Below, in pieces: positions 54,227 through 63,007 of a stretch of DNA of 64,000 nucleotides; positions within the stretch are counted from its first letter, which is position 1, and every line of letters begins with the position of its first letter. The notes below the pieces were generated by a model, which had not been told where the DNA came from, did no database searches, and worked only from the letters and a program-made list of their open reading frames with translations. The position numbers and the translations under genes were made by a program. The stretch lies in assembly GCF_918698155.1 (NCBI RefSeq), contig NZ_CAKKLX010000019.1, positions 26,051-90,050 on the forward strand, written 5' to 3'. The stretch comes from Roseomonas sp. CECT 9278 (GTDB taxonomy: Bacteria; Pseudomonadota; Alphaproteobacteria; Acetobacterales; Acetobacteraceae).

Positions 54227-55723
54227 TCAAGCGGTGGCGACAGCCGCCGCCAACTCGGCCATGCGGAACGGCTTCTCCAGGAAGCGCACGCCCTTGCCCG
54301 CCAGCCCCTCGCCCACCGTCGCCGCCGCATAGCCCGAGACCAGCACCACCGACAGCCCCGGCAGCCGCGCCTGCAACGCCTCCGCCAGCGCCAGCCCGTC
54401 CATCTCGCCGGGCATCGTCACGTCGGTCACCAGCACCTCCGGCACGAAGCCACCCTCGATCACCGCGAGCGCGGCCTCGGCATCCTCCGCCACCTGCACC
54501 TCGTGCCCGGCGCCGACCAGGGCGCGGCGCGCCAGCATCCGCAATGGCGGCTCGTCCTCGACCAGCAGCACGCGGCGCGATTCCGCCGCGGGCAGCCCGG
54601 CGGCCGGTGCGGCATCGGCCACCGCCGCCGCCTCGCTGCGCGGGAACCACAAGCGGAACACGGTGCCGCGCCCGGGCTCCGAGGCGACCGACACATGCCC
54701 GCCCGATTGCCGCAGGATGCCCAGCACCGTGGACAGCCCCAGCCCGGTCCCGCCCTGCCCGCGCCGCGTCGTGAAGAAGGGTTCGAAGATGCGCGGCAGC
54801 AGCGCCGGCGCAATGCCGCCGCCCTGGTCGGCCACGCTCAGCACCGCCCAGGCGCCGGGCGGGATCACCGCGCCCTGCGTCACCTCCTCCGCCGCCAGCT
54901 CCACCGCGGCCAGGCCGATGCGGATGGTGCCGCCCTCCGGCATGGCGTCGCGCGCATTCACCACCAGGTTCAGCAGCGCCTGGTCGAGCTGCGACGGATC
55001 GACCCGCGCGCGCGGCCCCGGCGCTTCGAGTTCCAGCACCAGCGCCTGGCGTGCGCCCAGCAGGCGCGTCAGCAGCGGCGCCATCGCCTCGACCGCGGCG
55101 CCCAGCGCCACCACCCGCGGCGCCAGCGCCTGCCGGCTGGCGAAGGCCAGCAACTGCCGCACCAGCCGCGCGCCGCGCCCCGCGCTGTCGAGGATCTGGC
55201 GCAGGTCCTCCGCCGTCTCGCTCTCGGGCCCGCGCGCCAGCGCCGCCTCCGCCGCGCCCGAGATCGCGGCCAGCAGGTTGTTGAAGTCATGCGCCACGCC
55301 GCCGGCCAATTGGCCGATGGATTGCAGGCGCGCGCCTTCCTCCATCTGCGCCTGCATGCGCCGCCGCGCGGTCACGTCGACCACGCGCATCAGCGCGCCC
55401 GGTTCGCCGCGCAGCGGGCGGCAGGCGACCTCGAAGCTCGCATCGGGCGGCAGCGCGGCATTGGCGATGCGCGCCGCCACCGCCGCCGGCGCCCCCGGCC
55501 CGGCCAGCGCCGCGGCGATCGCGCCCGCCACGGCGGCGCGCGAATCCTCCACGAACAGCGCCTCGCCCGGCTGCCCCGCCGCGGGCGCCGCGCCGCAGAT
55601 CTCCGCCAGCGCGCGATTCGCCAGCCGGATGCGCCCGCCGGTGTCGAGCACCGCGAGCCCCGCCGTCTCCTCTGCCTCGAACAACCGGCGAAACGCCGAT
55701 GCCTCGTGGTCGCGATCCGTCAC
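54227..55723 (-). CDS. Soluble CckA-like hybrid histidine kinase
   Basis: A 498-residue hybrid kinase: PAS-like domain (~1-120), phospho-acceptor helix with H145 in QSIGQLAGGVAHDFNNLL, ATPase domain with N256 (NLVVNARDAM), G-rich DQGGGI and GGTGLGLSTVLGI, then a receiver with ED at 389-390 and phospho-acceptor D434 (VTDVTMPG). The H-box is almost that of CckA, the kinase that controls CtrA and flagellar genes in alphaproteobacteria. It lacks the two membrane spans and tandem PAS of classical CckA, so it is either a shortened CckA or a paralogue. It overlaps flhB by ATGA at the end of the flagellar operon. Confidence 0.85.
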   Translation of the reverse strand: MTDRDHEASAFRRLFEAEETAGLAVLDTGGRIRLANRALAEICGAAPAAGQPGEALFVEDSRAAVAGAIAAALAGPGAPAAVAARIANAALPPDASFEVACRPLRGEPGALMRVVDVTARRRMQAQMEEGARLQSIGQLAGGVAHDFNNLLAAISGAAEAALARGPESETAEDLRQILDSAGRGARLVRQLLAFASRQALAPRVVALGAAVEAMAPLLTRLLGARQALVLELEAPGPRARVDPSQLDQALLNLVVNARDAMPEGGTIRIGLAAVELAAEEVTQGAVIPPGAWAVLSVADQGGGIAPALLPRIFEPFFTTRRGQGGTGLGLSTVLGILRQSGGHVSVASEPGRGTVFRLWFPRSEAAAVADAAPAAGLPAAESRRVLLVEDEPPLRMLARRALVGAGHEVQVAEDAEAALAVIEGGFVPEVLVTDVTMPGEMDGLALAEALQARLPGLSVVLVSGYAAATVGEGLAGKGVRFLEKPFRMAELAAAVATA

Positions 55724-56787
55724 GCCGTTGGCCCCCGCCCGCCGAGCCGCCAGACATAGGCGATGATCTCGGCCACCGCCTGATAATGCTCGGCCGGGAT
55801 TTCCGCATCCAGGTCCAGCCGAAACAGCGCGCGCGCGAGTGGCGGATTGGACACGATCGGCACGCGGTTCTCATCGGCCAGCGCGCGGATGCGCGCCGCC
55901 ACGGCATCCGCACCCTTGGCCACGATGCGCGGCGCGGCCGAACTGCCCTGCTCATAGGCCAGCGCGACGGCGAAGTGCGTCGGGTTGGTCACCACCACGG
56001 CGGCCCTGGGCACCGCGGCCATCATGCGCCCGCGCGCGCGCTGCTGGCGCAACTGCCGCAACCGGCCCTTGATCTGCGGGTCGCCTTCGCTCTCGCGCGA
56101 TTCCTCCTTCAGGTCCTGCCGGCTCATGCGCAGCTTGTGCAGGTGCCGCCAGCGCACCCACAGCCAATCGAGCGCCGCGATCGCCGCGAAGGCCGCCAGC
56201 GCGGCCAGCGCCAGGTCGATCGCCGCCCGCCCGCCGGCCGCCAGCAGCACCGCCGGCGGCTGGTACAGCAGCCCCGCCAGCGCCGCCGGATCGCCCAGCG
56301 CCCACCACAGCGCCGCCCCCACCAGGCCCAGCTTGACCAGCGTGCGGAGAAACTCGATTGCGCCCTCCGGCCCGAACAGCCGCTTCAGCGCCGCCAGCGG
56401 GTTGATGCGCGAGACCTGCGGCGTCAGCCCCTTGGCCGAGACCAGCCCGCGCGTCTGCAACAGCGTCGCGACCAGCGCCCCGGCACCCGCCAGCACCGCG
56501 GCCGGCAGCGCCGCCAGCATCCCCAGCCGGCCGAGCTCGACCGCGGCAACCATCGGCGGGATCTCGTGCGCGCGTTCCAGCACGGCACGCAGGCCGCGCA
56601 GCATCTCGGCCCCTGCCGGCGGCAGCGCGACCATCAGCCCCAGCACGCCACCGCCCAGCGCGCCGAAGCCGGCCAGTTCGCGCGAAACAGCAACCTGCCC
56701 ATCCTCGCGCGCCTTCTCGAGGCGCCGCGGCGTGGCGGCTTCCGTGCGGTCTTCCGCCTCGCCGCCCTGCGCGCCGCCCTCGGCCAT
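55720..56787 (-). CDS. flhB: Flagellar export protein FlhB
   Basis: Export-gate component that switches substrate specificity from rod/hook to filament. The 355-residue protein starts with EDRTEAATPRRLEKAREDGQVAVSREL, has four membrane helices, QDLKEESRESEGDPQIKGR and the autocleavage motif N268-P269-T270-H271. It starts 3 bases after fliR and overlaps the kinase gene. Confidence 0.96.
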   Translation of the reverse strand: MAEGGAQGGEAEDRTEAATPRRLEKAREDGQVAVSRELAGFGALGGGVLGLMVALPPAGAEMLRGLRAVLERAHEIPPMVAAVELGRLGMLAALPAAVLAGAGALVATLLQTRGLVSAKGLTPQVSRINPLAALKRLFGPEGAIEFLRTLVKLGLVGAALWWALGDPAALAGLLYQPPAVLLAAGGRAAIDLALAALAAFAAIAALDWLWVRWRHLHKLRMSRQDLKEESRESEGDPQIKGRLRQLRQQRARGRMMAAVPRAAVVVTNPTHFAVALAYEQGSSAAPRIVAKGADAVAARIRALADENRVPIVSNPPLARALFRLDLDAEIPAEHYQAVAEIIAYVWRLGGRGPTA

Positions 56788-56790
56788 GGG

Positions 56791-57567
56791 TCAGCGCAGC
56801 CCGGGCAGCGACAGGAAGGCGGCGCGCGCCGCCTCGCCGAAGGCGCCCAGCAAGGCCGGCATCACCGCCCCCAGCAGCGCGAGGCCCAGCAGCACCTGCC
56901 CCGGGATCGCGACGAAATACACCTGCACCTGCGGCGCGATGCGCGCCAGCAGCCCGAGCGCCACGTTGATGATGATGGCCGCCACCACGAAGGGCGCCGC
57001 CAGGCGCAGCGACAAGGCCAGGCTGTCGCCGGCCGCCTGCGCGAAGGCCTCGGCCCCCGCGCCCGCCGGGAACGGATCGCCCGGCGGCAGCAGCGCGTAG
57101 GATTCCGCCAGCGCGCGCAGCGGGATCGCATAAAGCCCGGTGGACAGCACCACCACCACCGCCGCCAGCGACAGCAGCCGCCCCGGCGCGGTGCCGAGCC
57201 CGCCCAGCGTCGGGTCCGGCACCATCGCCTGCGCCAGGCCCAGCAGCAGCGCGATCATCTGCCCCGCCACCGCCATCGCCATCATCGCCAGCCGCGCCAG
57301 CCCGCCGAGCCACAGCCCGACCAGCACCTCCAGCAGGATCAGCCGCAGCGATTCGCCCACGCTGTCCGGCGCCGCGGGCAAGCCCGGCGCCAGCCCCGGC
57401 AGCAGCACCAGCACCAGCGCCAGCCCCAGGCCAAGGCGGATCGTCGCCGGCACCTCCTCCTCGCCCAGCCCCGGCAGCAGCATCACCGCCGCCCCCAGCC
57501 GCGCGAAGGCCAGCACCGCCTGGAAGGCCAGCACCGGCAGCGCGGCGAGGAGCTCCGCCTCGCTCAC
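56791..57567 (-). CDS. fliR: Flagellar export protein FliR
   Basis: Membrane component of the flagellar export gate, 258 residues with about six helices. Pattern: FARLGAAVMLLPGLGEEEVPATIRLGLGLAL at the N-terminus and QVYFVAIPGQVLLGLALL near the C-terminus. GTG start at 57567, 3 bases after fliQ. Confidence 0.93.
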   Translation of the reverse strand: MSEAELLAALPVLAFQAVLAFARLGAAVMLLPGLGEEEVPATIRLGLGLALVLVLLPGLAPGLPAAPDSVGESLRLILLEVLVGLWLGGLARLAMMAMAVAGQMIALLLGLAQAMVPDPTLGGLGTAPGRLLSLAAVVVVLSTGLYAIPLRALAESYALLPPGDPFPAGAGAEAFAQAAGDSLALSLRLAAPFVVAAIIINVALGLLARIAPQVQVYFVAIPGQVLLGLALLGAVMPALLGAFGEAARAAFLSLPGLR

Positions 57568-57570
57568 GCC

Positions 57571-57840
57571 TCAGCCCTTCAGCCCGACATCGACCACCGC
57601 CTGGAACAGGCTGCCCGCATAGCCGCGCAGCACGCCCGCCATGAACGGCCCGAGCAGCACCAGCGCGCCGGCCAGCACCGCCACCTTCGGCAGGAAGCCC
57701 AGCGTCGCCTCGTTCACCTGGGTCAGCGCCTGCAGCACCGCGATGACCAACCCGGCGATCAGCATGAGCACCAGCAGCGGCCCGCCGATCTGCAGCGCGA
57801 CCCACAGCGCCTCGCGTCCTGCGAGAGCGACCTCGTTCAC
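57571..57840 (-). CDS. fliQ: Flagellar export protein FliQ
   Basis: Small gate subunit: 89 residues, the family length, with two membrane helices (VALQIGGPLLVLMLIAGLVIAVLQALTQVNEATLGFLPK). The GTG at 57840 gives the standard N-terminus MNEVALAGREALWVAL. Separated from fliE by a 137-base gap. Confidence 0.95.
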   Translation of the reverse strand: MNEVALAGREALWVALQIGGPLLVLMLIAGLVIAVLQALTQVNEATLGFLPKVAVLAGALVLLGPFMAGVLRGYAGSLFQAVVDVGLKG

Positions 57841-57977
57841 CGCCGGACCTTTTTCCGGCGCAGGGTTGTCATGGCGCTACCTCATGGCATGGGTGCAGCC
57901 GCGGCGCATCGCGGCACGCCGCGCCGGATGCCCGCCAGGCCCGCGCGCGGCGCCATCCGGCAGCGCCACGGGCCGCA

Positions 57978-58280
57978 TCAGATCGGCATCCGCATCACGT
58001 CCTGGTAGGCGGCGACCACGCGGTCGCGCACCGCCACGGCGGTCTGCAAGGTCAGTTCGGCACGGCCCACGGCGAGCACCACGTCGGTCACGCTGCCCTG
58101 CCCGGTCAGCGCACGGGTCGATACGGCATCGGCCTCGCGCCCGACCTCGACCGCCTGTTCCATCGCGCGGGTCAGCGCCGCGCCGAAGCCCGCGCCGCCG
58201 GTCGGCGACGCCGCATTGGGCAGCGCATCGGCGGCGCGATAGGCCGCGGCGGCGCCGGCGGGGGCGAGCGGAATGCTCAT
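57978..58280 (-). CDS. fliE: Flagellar hook-basal body protein FliE
   Basis: Joins the MS ring to the rod. A 100-residue protein with the conserved C-terminus VVLAVGRAELTLQTAVAVRDRVVAAYQDVMRMPI. The ATG at 58280 overlaps the flgC stop (ATGA). Confidence 0.93.
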   Translation of the reverse strand: MSIPLAPAGAAAAYRAADALPNAASPTGGAGFGAALTRAMEQAVEVGREADAVSTRALTGQGSVTDVVLAVGRAELTLQTAVAVRDRVVAAYQDVMRMPI

Positions 58281-58687
58281 CCGCGCAGCGCCTCGATCGT
58301 GCGGGTCAGCATCCCGCGGGTGACTTCCAGCACCGACAGGTTGGCGGCGTAGGACCGCTGCGCCTCGCGCATGTCCATCGTCTCGACCAGGCTGTCGACA
58401 TTGGGCGTGCGGACATAGCCGCGCGCATCGGCGGCCGGGTGCGACGGGTCGTGGCGCACCGGGAAGTCGCCGGCCGCCGTGCCGACGCGGCTGACCGCCA
58501 CCAGCGGCGTGCCGAGCTCGCGGTCCATGCGGTTGCGGAAGGTGACGGTCTTGCGGCGATACGGGTCGCCGCCGGCGACCTCCGCCGTGCTGTCGCGGTT
58601 CGCGAGGTTCTCCGCCACCACCCGCAGCCGGGTCGATTGCGCCTGCATGCCGGCGGCCGAGATGCGCAGCGCGCGGTCCAGATCCAT
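58277..58687 (-). CDS. flgC: Flagellar rod protein FlgC
   Basis: Proximal rod subunit, 136 residues. RALRISAAGMQAQSTRLRVVAENLANRDST at the N-terminus and GYVRTPNVDSLVETMDMREAQRSYAANLSVLEV at the C-terminus are classic. Lies 12 bases after flgB. Confidence 0.96.
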   Translation of the reverse strand: MDLDRALRISAAGMQAQSTRLRVVAENLANRDSTAEVAGGDPYRRKTVTFRNRMDRELGTPLVAVSRVGTAAGDFPVRHDPSHPAADARGYVRTPNVDSLVETMDMREAQRSYAANLSVLEVTRGMLTRTIEALRG

Positions 58688-58699
58688 GATCGTGCCCCC

Positions 58700-59080
58700 T
58701 TACGTATTGCGCCCGAGCGCGGTGCGGAACATCCCGAGGAAGCGCCGGTGCAGCCCGACCGCCAGCGCGTGCGCCGTCTCGGTATCGGCGATGCGGATCG
58801 CCTCGCGGTCGAGCGCCACGCCGTTGCCGTCCATGCTGCGATCGGCCAGCCGCCGTTCGGCGCGCGCGCGCGGATCGGCGCCGCCGGCCGGGCCCAGGTG
58901 TCGCGGATTGGTCTGCATCAGCGCGGCCGACACCGCCTGGCCGAAGGGCCGCAGGTCCGATGGCCGGAACCCCGGCGTATCGGCATTGGCCACGTTCTGC
59001 GACAGCACGCGCTGGCGCGCATCGAGCCATCTCATGCGGCTTTCGGCGAGGGCAACGGTGCCGGTGCGGGTCGGGTCCAT
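58700..59080 (-). CDS. flgB: Flagellar rod protein FlgB
   Basis: Proximal rod subunit, 126 residues, first gene of the minus-strand flagellar operon. MRWLDARQRVLSQNVANADTPGFRPSDL is the diagnostic N-terminus. A GTG at 59086 could add two residues. The promoter must lie in the 135-base divergent gap shared with the plus-strand flagellar genes. Confidence 0.93.
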   Translation of the reverse strand: MDPTRTGTVALAESRMRWLDARQRVLSQNVANADTPGFRPSDLRPFGQAVSAALMQTNPRHLGPAGGADPRARAERRLADRSMDGNGVALDREAIRIADTETAHALAVGLHRRFLGMFRTALGRNT

Positions 59081-59215
59081 ACGCACAGGCGTCGCACGCC
59101 GCCGCCGAAGGTTCGGTTAATGCGCGTTGCGTGACCCCGGTCGCCGGTGGCCGCCTCCGGTGGCCCGGCCCGGCCGGCAACGCCGCGGTAACCAGGACCG
59201 TGTTGACTGCGCCCC

Positions 59216-59494
59216 ATGACGCGACCGGGAAGCGTGGGCGAACATTCGGGAAAGGCACGGCACACCGCCGTCCTGGTGGCCGCCATCGAAGCGATGGAGG
59301 CGACGCTTGCCGTCGCCGAGGCGCTGGCCAACGAACGCCGCCGCATCGACCTGGCGGGGCTGGAGGCCGAGGTCGGGCGCATCTGCGCGGCCTCCCTCGC
59401 GGTGCCCAAGGGCGCGGCGCGGGATGTGCGGCTGCGCCTCGAAGCCCTCGTGCGCGCGCTCGACCGGCTGCGAACCGGGCTGGCACCACCCTGA
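59216..59494 (+). CDS. Helical hypothetical protein in flagellar locus
   Basis: A 92-residue, mostly helical protein (TAVLVAAIEAMEATLAVAEALANERRRIDL...). Two long amphipathic helices may form a coiled coil, as in flagellar chaperones (FlgN/FliJ type), but no motif proves this. It is the first gene of the plus-strand set, 31 bases before fliO. Confidence 0.6.
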   Translation: MTRPGSVGEHSGKARHTAVLVAAIEAMEATLAVAEALANERRRIDLAGLEAEVGRICAASLAVPKGAARDVRLRLEALVRALDRLRTGLAPP

Positions 59495-59525
59495 CCCACC
59501 CACCCCGCCGGCAGGAGGCCGCGGC

Positions 59526-59792
59526 ATGACCCCCGACATCTCCCATTGGCTGACGGCGGCGGCATCGCTTCTCGCGGTGATCGGGCTGGTGCTGCTTGGC
59601 GCGCGGCTGCTGCGCGCCAGCGGCTTCGCGCCGGCGGCGAAGCCCGGCGCGCGCCTGGGCGTGCAGGAAACCCTGGCGATCGACCCGCGGCGGCGCCTGG
59701 TGCTGGTGCGCTGCGACGGGCGCGAGGTGCTGCTGCTGACCGGCGGCACCCAGGACCAGGTGGTCGGCTGGCTGCCGGAGCGCGCGGCATGA
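59526..59792 (+). CDS. fliO: Flagellar biosynthesis protein FliO
   Basis: Assembles the FliP ring. An 88-residue protein with one N-terminal membrane helix (ASLLAVIGLVLLGARLL) and a cytoplasmic domain with RLGVQETLAIDPRRRLVLVRCDGREVLLLTGG, the FliO pattern. The ATG overlaps nothing upstream; its stop overlaps fliP (ATGA). Confidence 0.88.
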   Translation: MTPDISHWLTAAASLLAVIGLVLLGARLLRASGFAPAAKPGARLGVQETLAIDPRRRLVLVRCDGREVLLLTGGTQDQVVGWLPERAA

Positions 59793-60517
59793 TCCGCGCG
59801 CTGGTCGTCATCGCCTTGCTGCTGCCCGGCGCGGCGCTGGCGCAATCGGTCGCGATCGACCTCGGCCAGGCGGGCCAGGCGGGCGCCACCTCGCGGCTGG
59901 TGCAACTGACCGCGCTGATCGGGCTGCTCTCGCTCGCCCCCTCCCTGCTGGTGATGGCGACCGCCTTCACCCGCATCGTCATCGTGCTGGCCCTGCTGCG
60001 CAGCGCGATCGGCGCGCAGGGCATCCCGCCCAACCCTGTGCTGGTCGGGCTGGCGCTGTTCCTCACCTTCTTCGTCATGCAGCCGGTCTTCGAGGCCTCC
60101 TGGGCGCAGGGGCTGCAACCGCTCTCGGAAGGACGCATCGGGGAGATCGCCGGCCTCGAAGCCGCCGCCGAGCCCTTCCGCCGCTTCATGGCCGCCCAGG
60201 TGCGCGAGGACGACCTCGCGCATTTCCTCGACCTGGCGAACCTGCCCGCACCCGCCAGCGCCGAAGCCGCACCCTGGCGCGCCCTGGTGCCCGCCTTCAT
60301 GGTCGGCGAGCTGAAGCGCGCCTTCGAGATCGGCTTCCTGATCTTCCTGCCCTTCCTGGTGATCGACATGGTGGTCGCCAGCGTCCTGATGTCGCTGGGC
60401 ATGATGATGCTGCCGCCATCCGTGGTGGCGCTGCCCTTCAAGCTGATCTTCTTCGTGCTGGTCGATGGCTGGCGGCTGGTCTCGGCATCGCTGGTGCAGG
60501 GCTTCGTCGGCACGTGA
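59789..60517 (+). CDS. fliP: Flagellar export protein FliP
   Basis: Core of the export gate, 242 residues with a cleavable signal sequence (ALAQS) and four helices. Family signatures: PSLLVMATAFTRIVIVLALLRSAIGAQGIPPNPVL, PAFMVGELKRAFEIGFLIFLPFLVIDMVVASVLMSLGMMMLPP and LPFKLIFFVLVDGWRL. Confidence 0.97.
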   Translation: MIRALVVIALLLPGAALAQSVAIDLGQAGQAGATSRLVQLTALIGLLSLAPSLLVMATAFTRIVIVLALLRSAIGAQGIPPNPVLVGLALFLTFFVMQPVFEASWAQGLQPLSEGRIGEIAGLEAAAEPFRRFMAAQVREDDLAHFLDLANLPAPASAEAAPWRALVPAFMVGELKRAFEIGFLIFLPFLVIDMVVASVLMSLGMMMLPPSVVALPFKLIFFVLVDGWRLVSASLVQGFVGT

Positions 60518-60579
60518 GCCGCGTCACATCGGGCCTGCCCGCAACGGCGTAGCACGCATGCAGCGCCGGAGGCCGCGCC

Positions 60580-62055
60580 ATGCGATGGATGCTGGTGGTC
60601 CTGATCCTGTCCGCGGCCATGGCACCCGCCGGGGCCGAGCTGCCGGCCGGCGCGGCCCTGTCGATCGAGGCCGGCGCCCGTGCGCCACGCCCCGCGGCGG
60701 CCTGCCGCGCCCCCGACGGCGCGCGGCTCGACCACTGGGCGCTGCTCGCGCGCACCATCGATTCACGCCCGGCCCAGGGCAGCGAGACGCCCGTGCTGCC
60801 GATGGCGGCGGGGCGCTACAGCGCCGCCTCCTCCGGCTCGCTGCGCATGGAACTGATGCGCGCGGCGACCGCGCTCAAGGAAGACCTGCCGGGCTGGCAA
60901 CAGGCCTATTTCATCGGCGCGGCACGCACGGCCGATGACGTGGTGCGCAAGCGCGACCGGCGCGACGCGCTGGGCCGGACGGTCGCGGTGCCCCCCGATG
61001 TCGCCCGCGCGGCGATCCTGGTCGGCGTCGACGAACGGCGCGACGACCGCGCCACCATCACCGTCCACATGCCACCCAACCGCAGCGGCTGGTTCGGCGA
61101 GGGCTGGCACATCGTGGTGGCGGCCTGCACGGCCGACCACCGGCTGATCGGCTACGGCACGGTGCAGGTCTCGGTGGCACCGCTCGGCCTGTCGCGCGCC
61201 ATCACCTTCGCGGCGCTGGCCGGGTTCTGGCTGCTCGCGGCCTATGTCGCGGCGCGCGAGAACCGGCGCAAGCTGCATGAATGGTGGCTGCGCATCGGCG
61301 GCGCGCCGCCGAGCGAACGCGCCAGCTGGCGCACGGCGCTGAAGCCGGCCAATCGCGACCGCCTGCTGGCCAAGGGGCTGCGCTCGCTCGACCCGGTGTT
61401 CATCTCGCAGGATGCGCTCGGGGCCGGCAGCCTCGGTCGGCTGCAATTGCTGGTGCTGTCCTTCGCGGTGATCGGCGTGGTGTTCTACGTCTTCCTGCGC
61501 ACCGGGGCCTTCGCCGGATTGTCCAACGACATCCTGGCCCTCCTGGGCATCACCGCGGGCGGGTCGGCCTTCGCGCGCGCCGCCGCGCTGCGTCGCCCGC
61601 TGCTGGCGGCGCATCGGCGCATCCTGTTCGGCGGCCAGGTGGTCAGCGTGGCCGAACCGATGCCCAGCCTGCGCGACGTGCTGGGCGGCGGCGGTGAGCT
61701 GGACGTGACGCGCCTGCAGGCCTTCGCCTTCACCGGCTTCGCGCTGGTGGCGCTGGTGGTGAACGGCGTGGCGGACCTCGCCGCCTTCACCCTGCCGCCG
61801 GAGATGCTCTCGGTGCTGGGTCTGTCGCAGGGCGTGTATGTGGTGGGCAAGCTGCTGCCGGCCGAAGCGGAGACGACCTTGCGCAACGACATGGAGACGC
61901 TGCGGCGCGAGGCGAGCGAATCGACCAAGGCCGGCGCCGATACGCCCGGCTTCCTCCAGGCCCGCCGCGCCGCCGCGGAAAGCCTGGAGCAGGTCTTCGC
62001 CGAACGCTTCGACCGCGACCGCTTCCTCGCGCTGCCCGCGGCGGAACTCGCCTGA
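60580..62055 (+). CDS. Uncharacterised membrane protein
   Basis: A 491-residue protein, not recognised. Signal peptide (residues ~1-19), a ~180-residue exported domain, a membrane helix near 205-225 (ITFAALAGFWLLAAYVAA), a cytoplasmic stretch, then further hydrophobic helices near 290-310 and 385-405, and a charged coiled C-terminus (NDMETLRREASESTKAG). It begins 62 bases after fliP on the same strand, so co-transcription is possible. It converges on speE with 6 bases between. Confidence 0.7.
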   Translation: MRWMLVVLILSAAMAPAGAELPAGAALSIEAGARAPRPAAACRAPDGARLDHWALLARTIDSRPAQGSETPVLPMAAGRYSAASSGSLRMELMRAATALKEDLPGWQQAYFIGAARTADDVVRKRDRRDALGRTVAVPPDVARAAILVGVDERRDDRATITVHMPPNRSGWFGEGWHIVVAACTADHRLIGYGTVQVSVAPLGLSRAITFAALAGFWLLAAYVAARENRRKLHEWWLRIGGAPPSERASWRTALKPANRDRLLAKGLRSLDPVFISQDALGAGSLGRLQLLVLSFAVIGVVFYVFLRTGAFAGLSNDILALLGITAGGSAFARAAALRRPLLAAHRRILFGGQVVSVAEPMPSLRDVLGGGGELDVTRLQAFAFTGFALVALVVNGVADLAAFTLPPEMLSVLGLSQGVYVVGKLLPAEAETTLRNDMETLRREASESTKAGADTPGFLQARRAAAESLEQVFAERFDRDRFLALPAAELA

Positions 62056-62061
62056 ACGGCG

Positions 62062-62931
62062 TCAGCGCGCCGGCAGGTGCTCAGCGATATAGGGCGGCAG
62101 GTGGAAGGCGCCGGCGTGGATCTCGGGCGTCCAGTAGCGCGTGGTCCCCAGGATGCCGGCGGCCTGCGCGCGGGCGCGGATTGTCTCGACCGGCACGGCG
62201 CGGCAGGCGGCGTCCTTGCCGGCCCAGCCCAGCGTCATGAAGCCGCCGACATAGGTCGGCACGGCCGCCAGATACGCCCAGATGTCCGGGAAGGCCTGGC
62301 CGCGGCGGATCGACGTCTCGCGCAGCTCGTCGGCCTGCATGGCCGGCACGCCGCACTGGTTCACCACGATGCCGCGCGGGCCGAGCAGCCGCGCGCAGTT
62401 GGCGTAGAATTCATCGGTGAACAGCACCTCGCCCACGCCGATCGGGTCGGTGGAATCGACGATCACCACGTCGAAGGACGCATCCGGCGCGCGGCGCACG
62501 TAGTCGATGCCATCCGCCACCAGCACCTGCGCGCGCGGATCGTCCCACGCATCGCCACCGATGCCCGGCAGGTGCTCCTTGGCCAGGCGGATCACCTCGC
62601 CATCGATCTCGACCATCACGGCGCGCTGCACGGTGCGGTGCTGCAGCACGCGCTTGAGCACCCCGCCATCGCCGGCGCCGATGATCAGCACGTTCTTCGC
62701 ATCGCCATGCGCCAGCAGCGGCACATGGGCGATCATCTCCTGGTAGGAGAACTCATCCGCCTCGGTGATCTGCACCACGCCGTCGAGCATCATGACGCGG
62801 CCATGCGTCTCGCTCTCGAAGATCAGGATGTCCTGGAAGCCGGACGTCACGCGCGCGAGCTCGCGCTTCACCCGGAAGCGCTGGCCCCAGGCTTCGTAGA
62901 GCGTCTCGTTCACCCAGAGGTCATAGGCCAT
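62062..62931 (-). CDS. speE: Spermidine synthase
   Basis: Transfers aminopropyl from decarboxylated SAM to putrescine. A 289-residue protein with VLIIGAGDGGVLKRVLQH (SAM-binding Gly motif), ADGIDYVRRAPDASFDVVIVDSTDP (catalytic Asp) and YQEMIAHVPLLAHG. Follows speD on the same strand across a 76-base gap with a hairpin. Confidence 0.95.
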   Translation of the reverse strand: MAYDLWVNETLYEAWGQRFRVKRELARVTSGFQDILIFESETHGRVMMLDGVVQITEADEFSYQEMIAHVPLLAHGDAKNVLIIGAGDGGVLKRVLQHRTVQRAVMVEIDGEVIRLAKEHLPGIGGDAWDDPRAQVLVADGIDYVRRAPDASFDVVIVDSTDPIGVGEVLFTDEFYANCARLLGPRGIVVNQCGVPAMQADELRETSIRRGQAFPDIWAYLAAVPTYVGGFMTLGWAGKDAACRAVPVETIRARAQAAGILGTTRYWTPEIHAGAFHLPPYIAEHLPAR

Positions 62932-62956
62932 CGCGGCGATCCCCCATCAAGCGAAA

Positions 62957-62980
62957 GGGCCGGGCGATGCCACCCGGCCC
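62957..62980 (-). terminator. Hairpin between speD and speE
   Basis: GGGCCGGG (62957-62964) and CCCGGCCC (62973-62980) around an 8-base loop, followed on the transcribed (minus) strand by TTTCGCTTG. It lies between the speD stop and the speE start, so it may partially terminate and lower speE relative to speD. Confidence 0.55.
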
Positions 62981-63007
62981 CTGTCACGACGTCGATGCGT
63001 CGCGGCC

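Noticed and set aside
55699..58008. A 769-residue plus-strand ORF over the flagellar genes
   Set aside because: Antisense of fliQ, fliR and flhB; composition almost all Arg, Gln and His.
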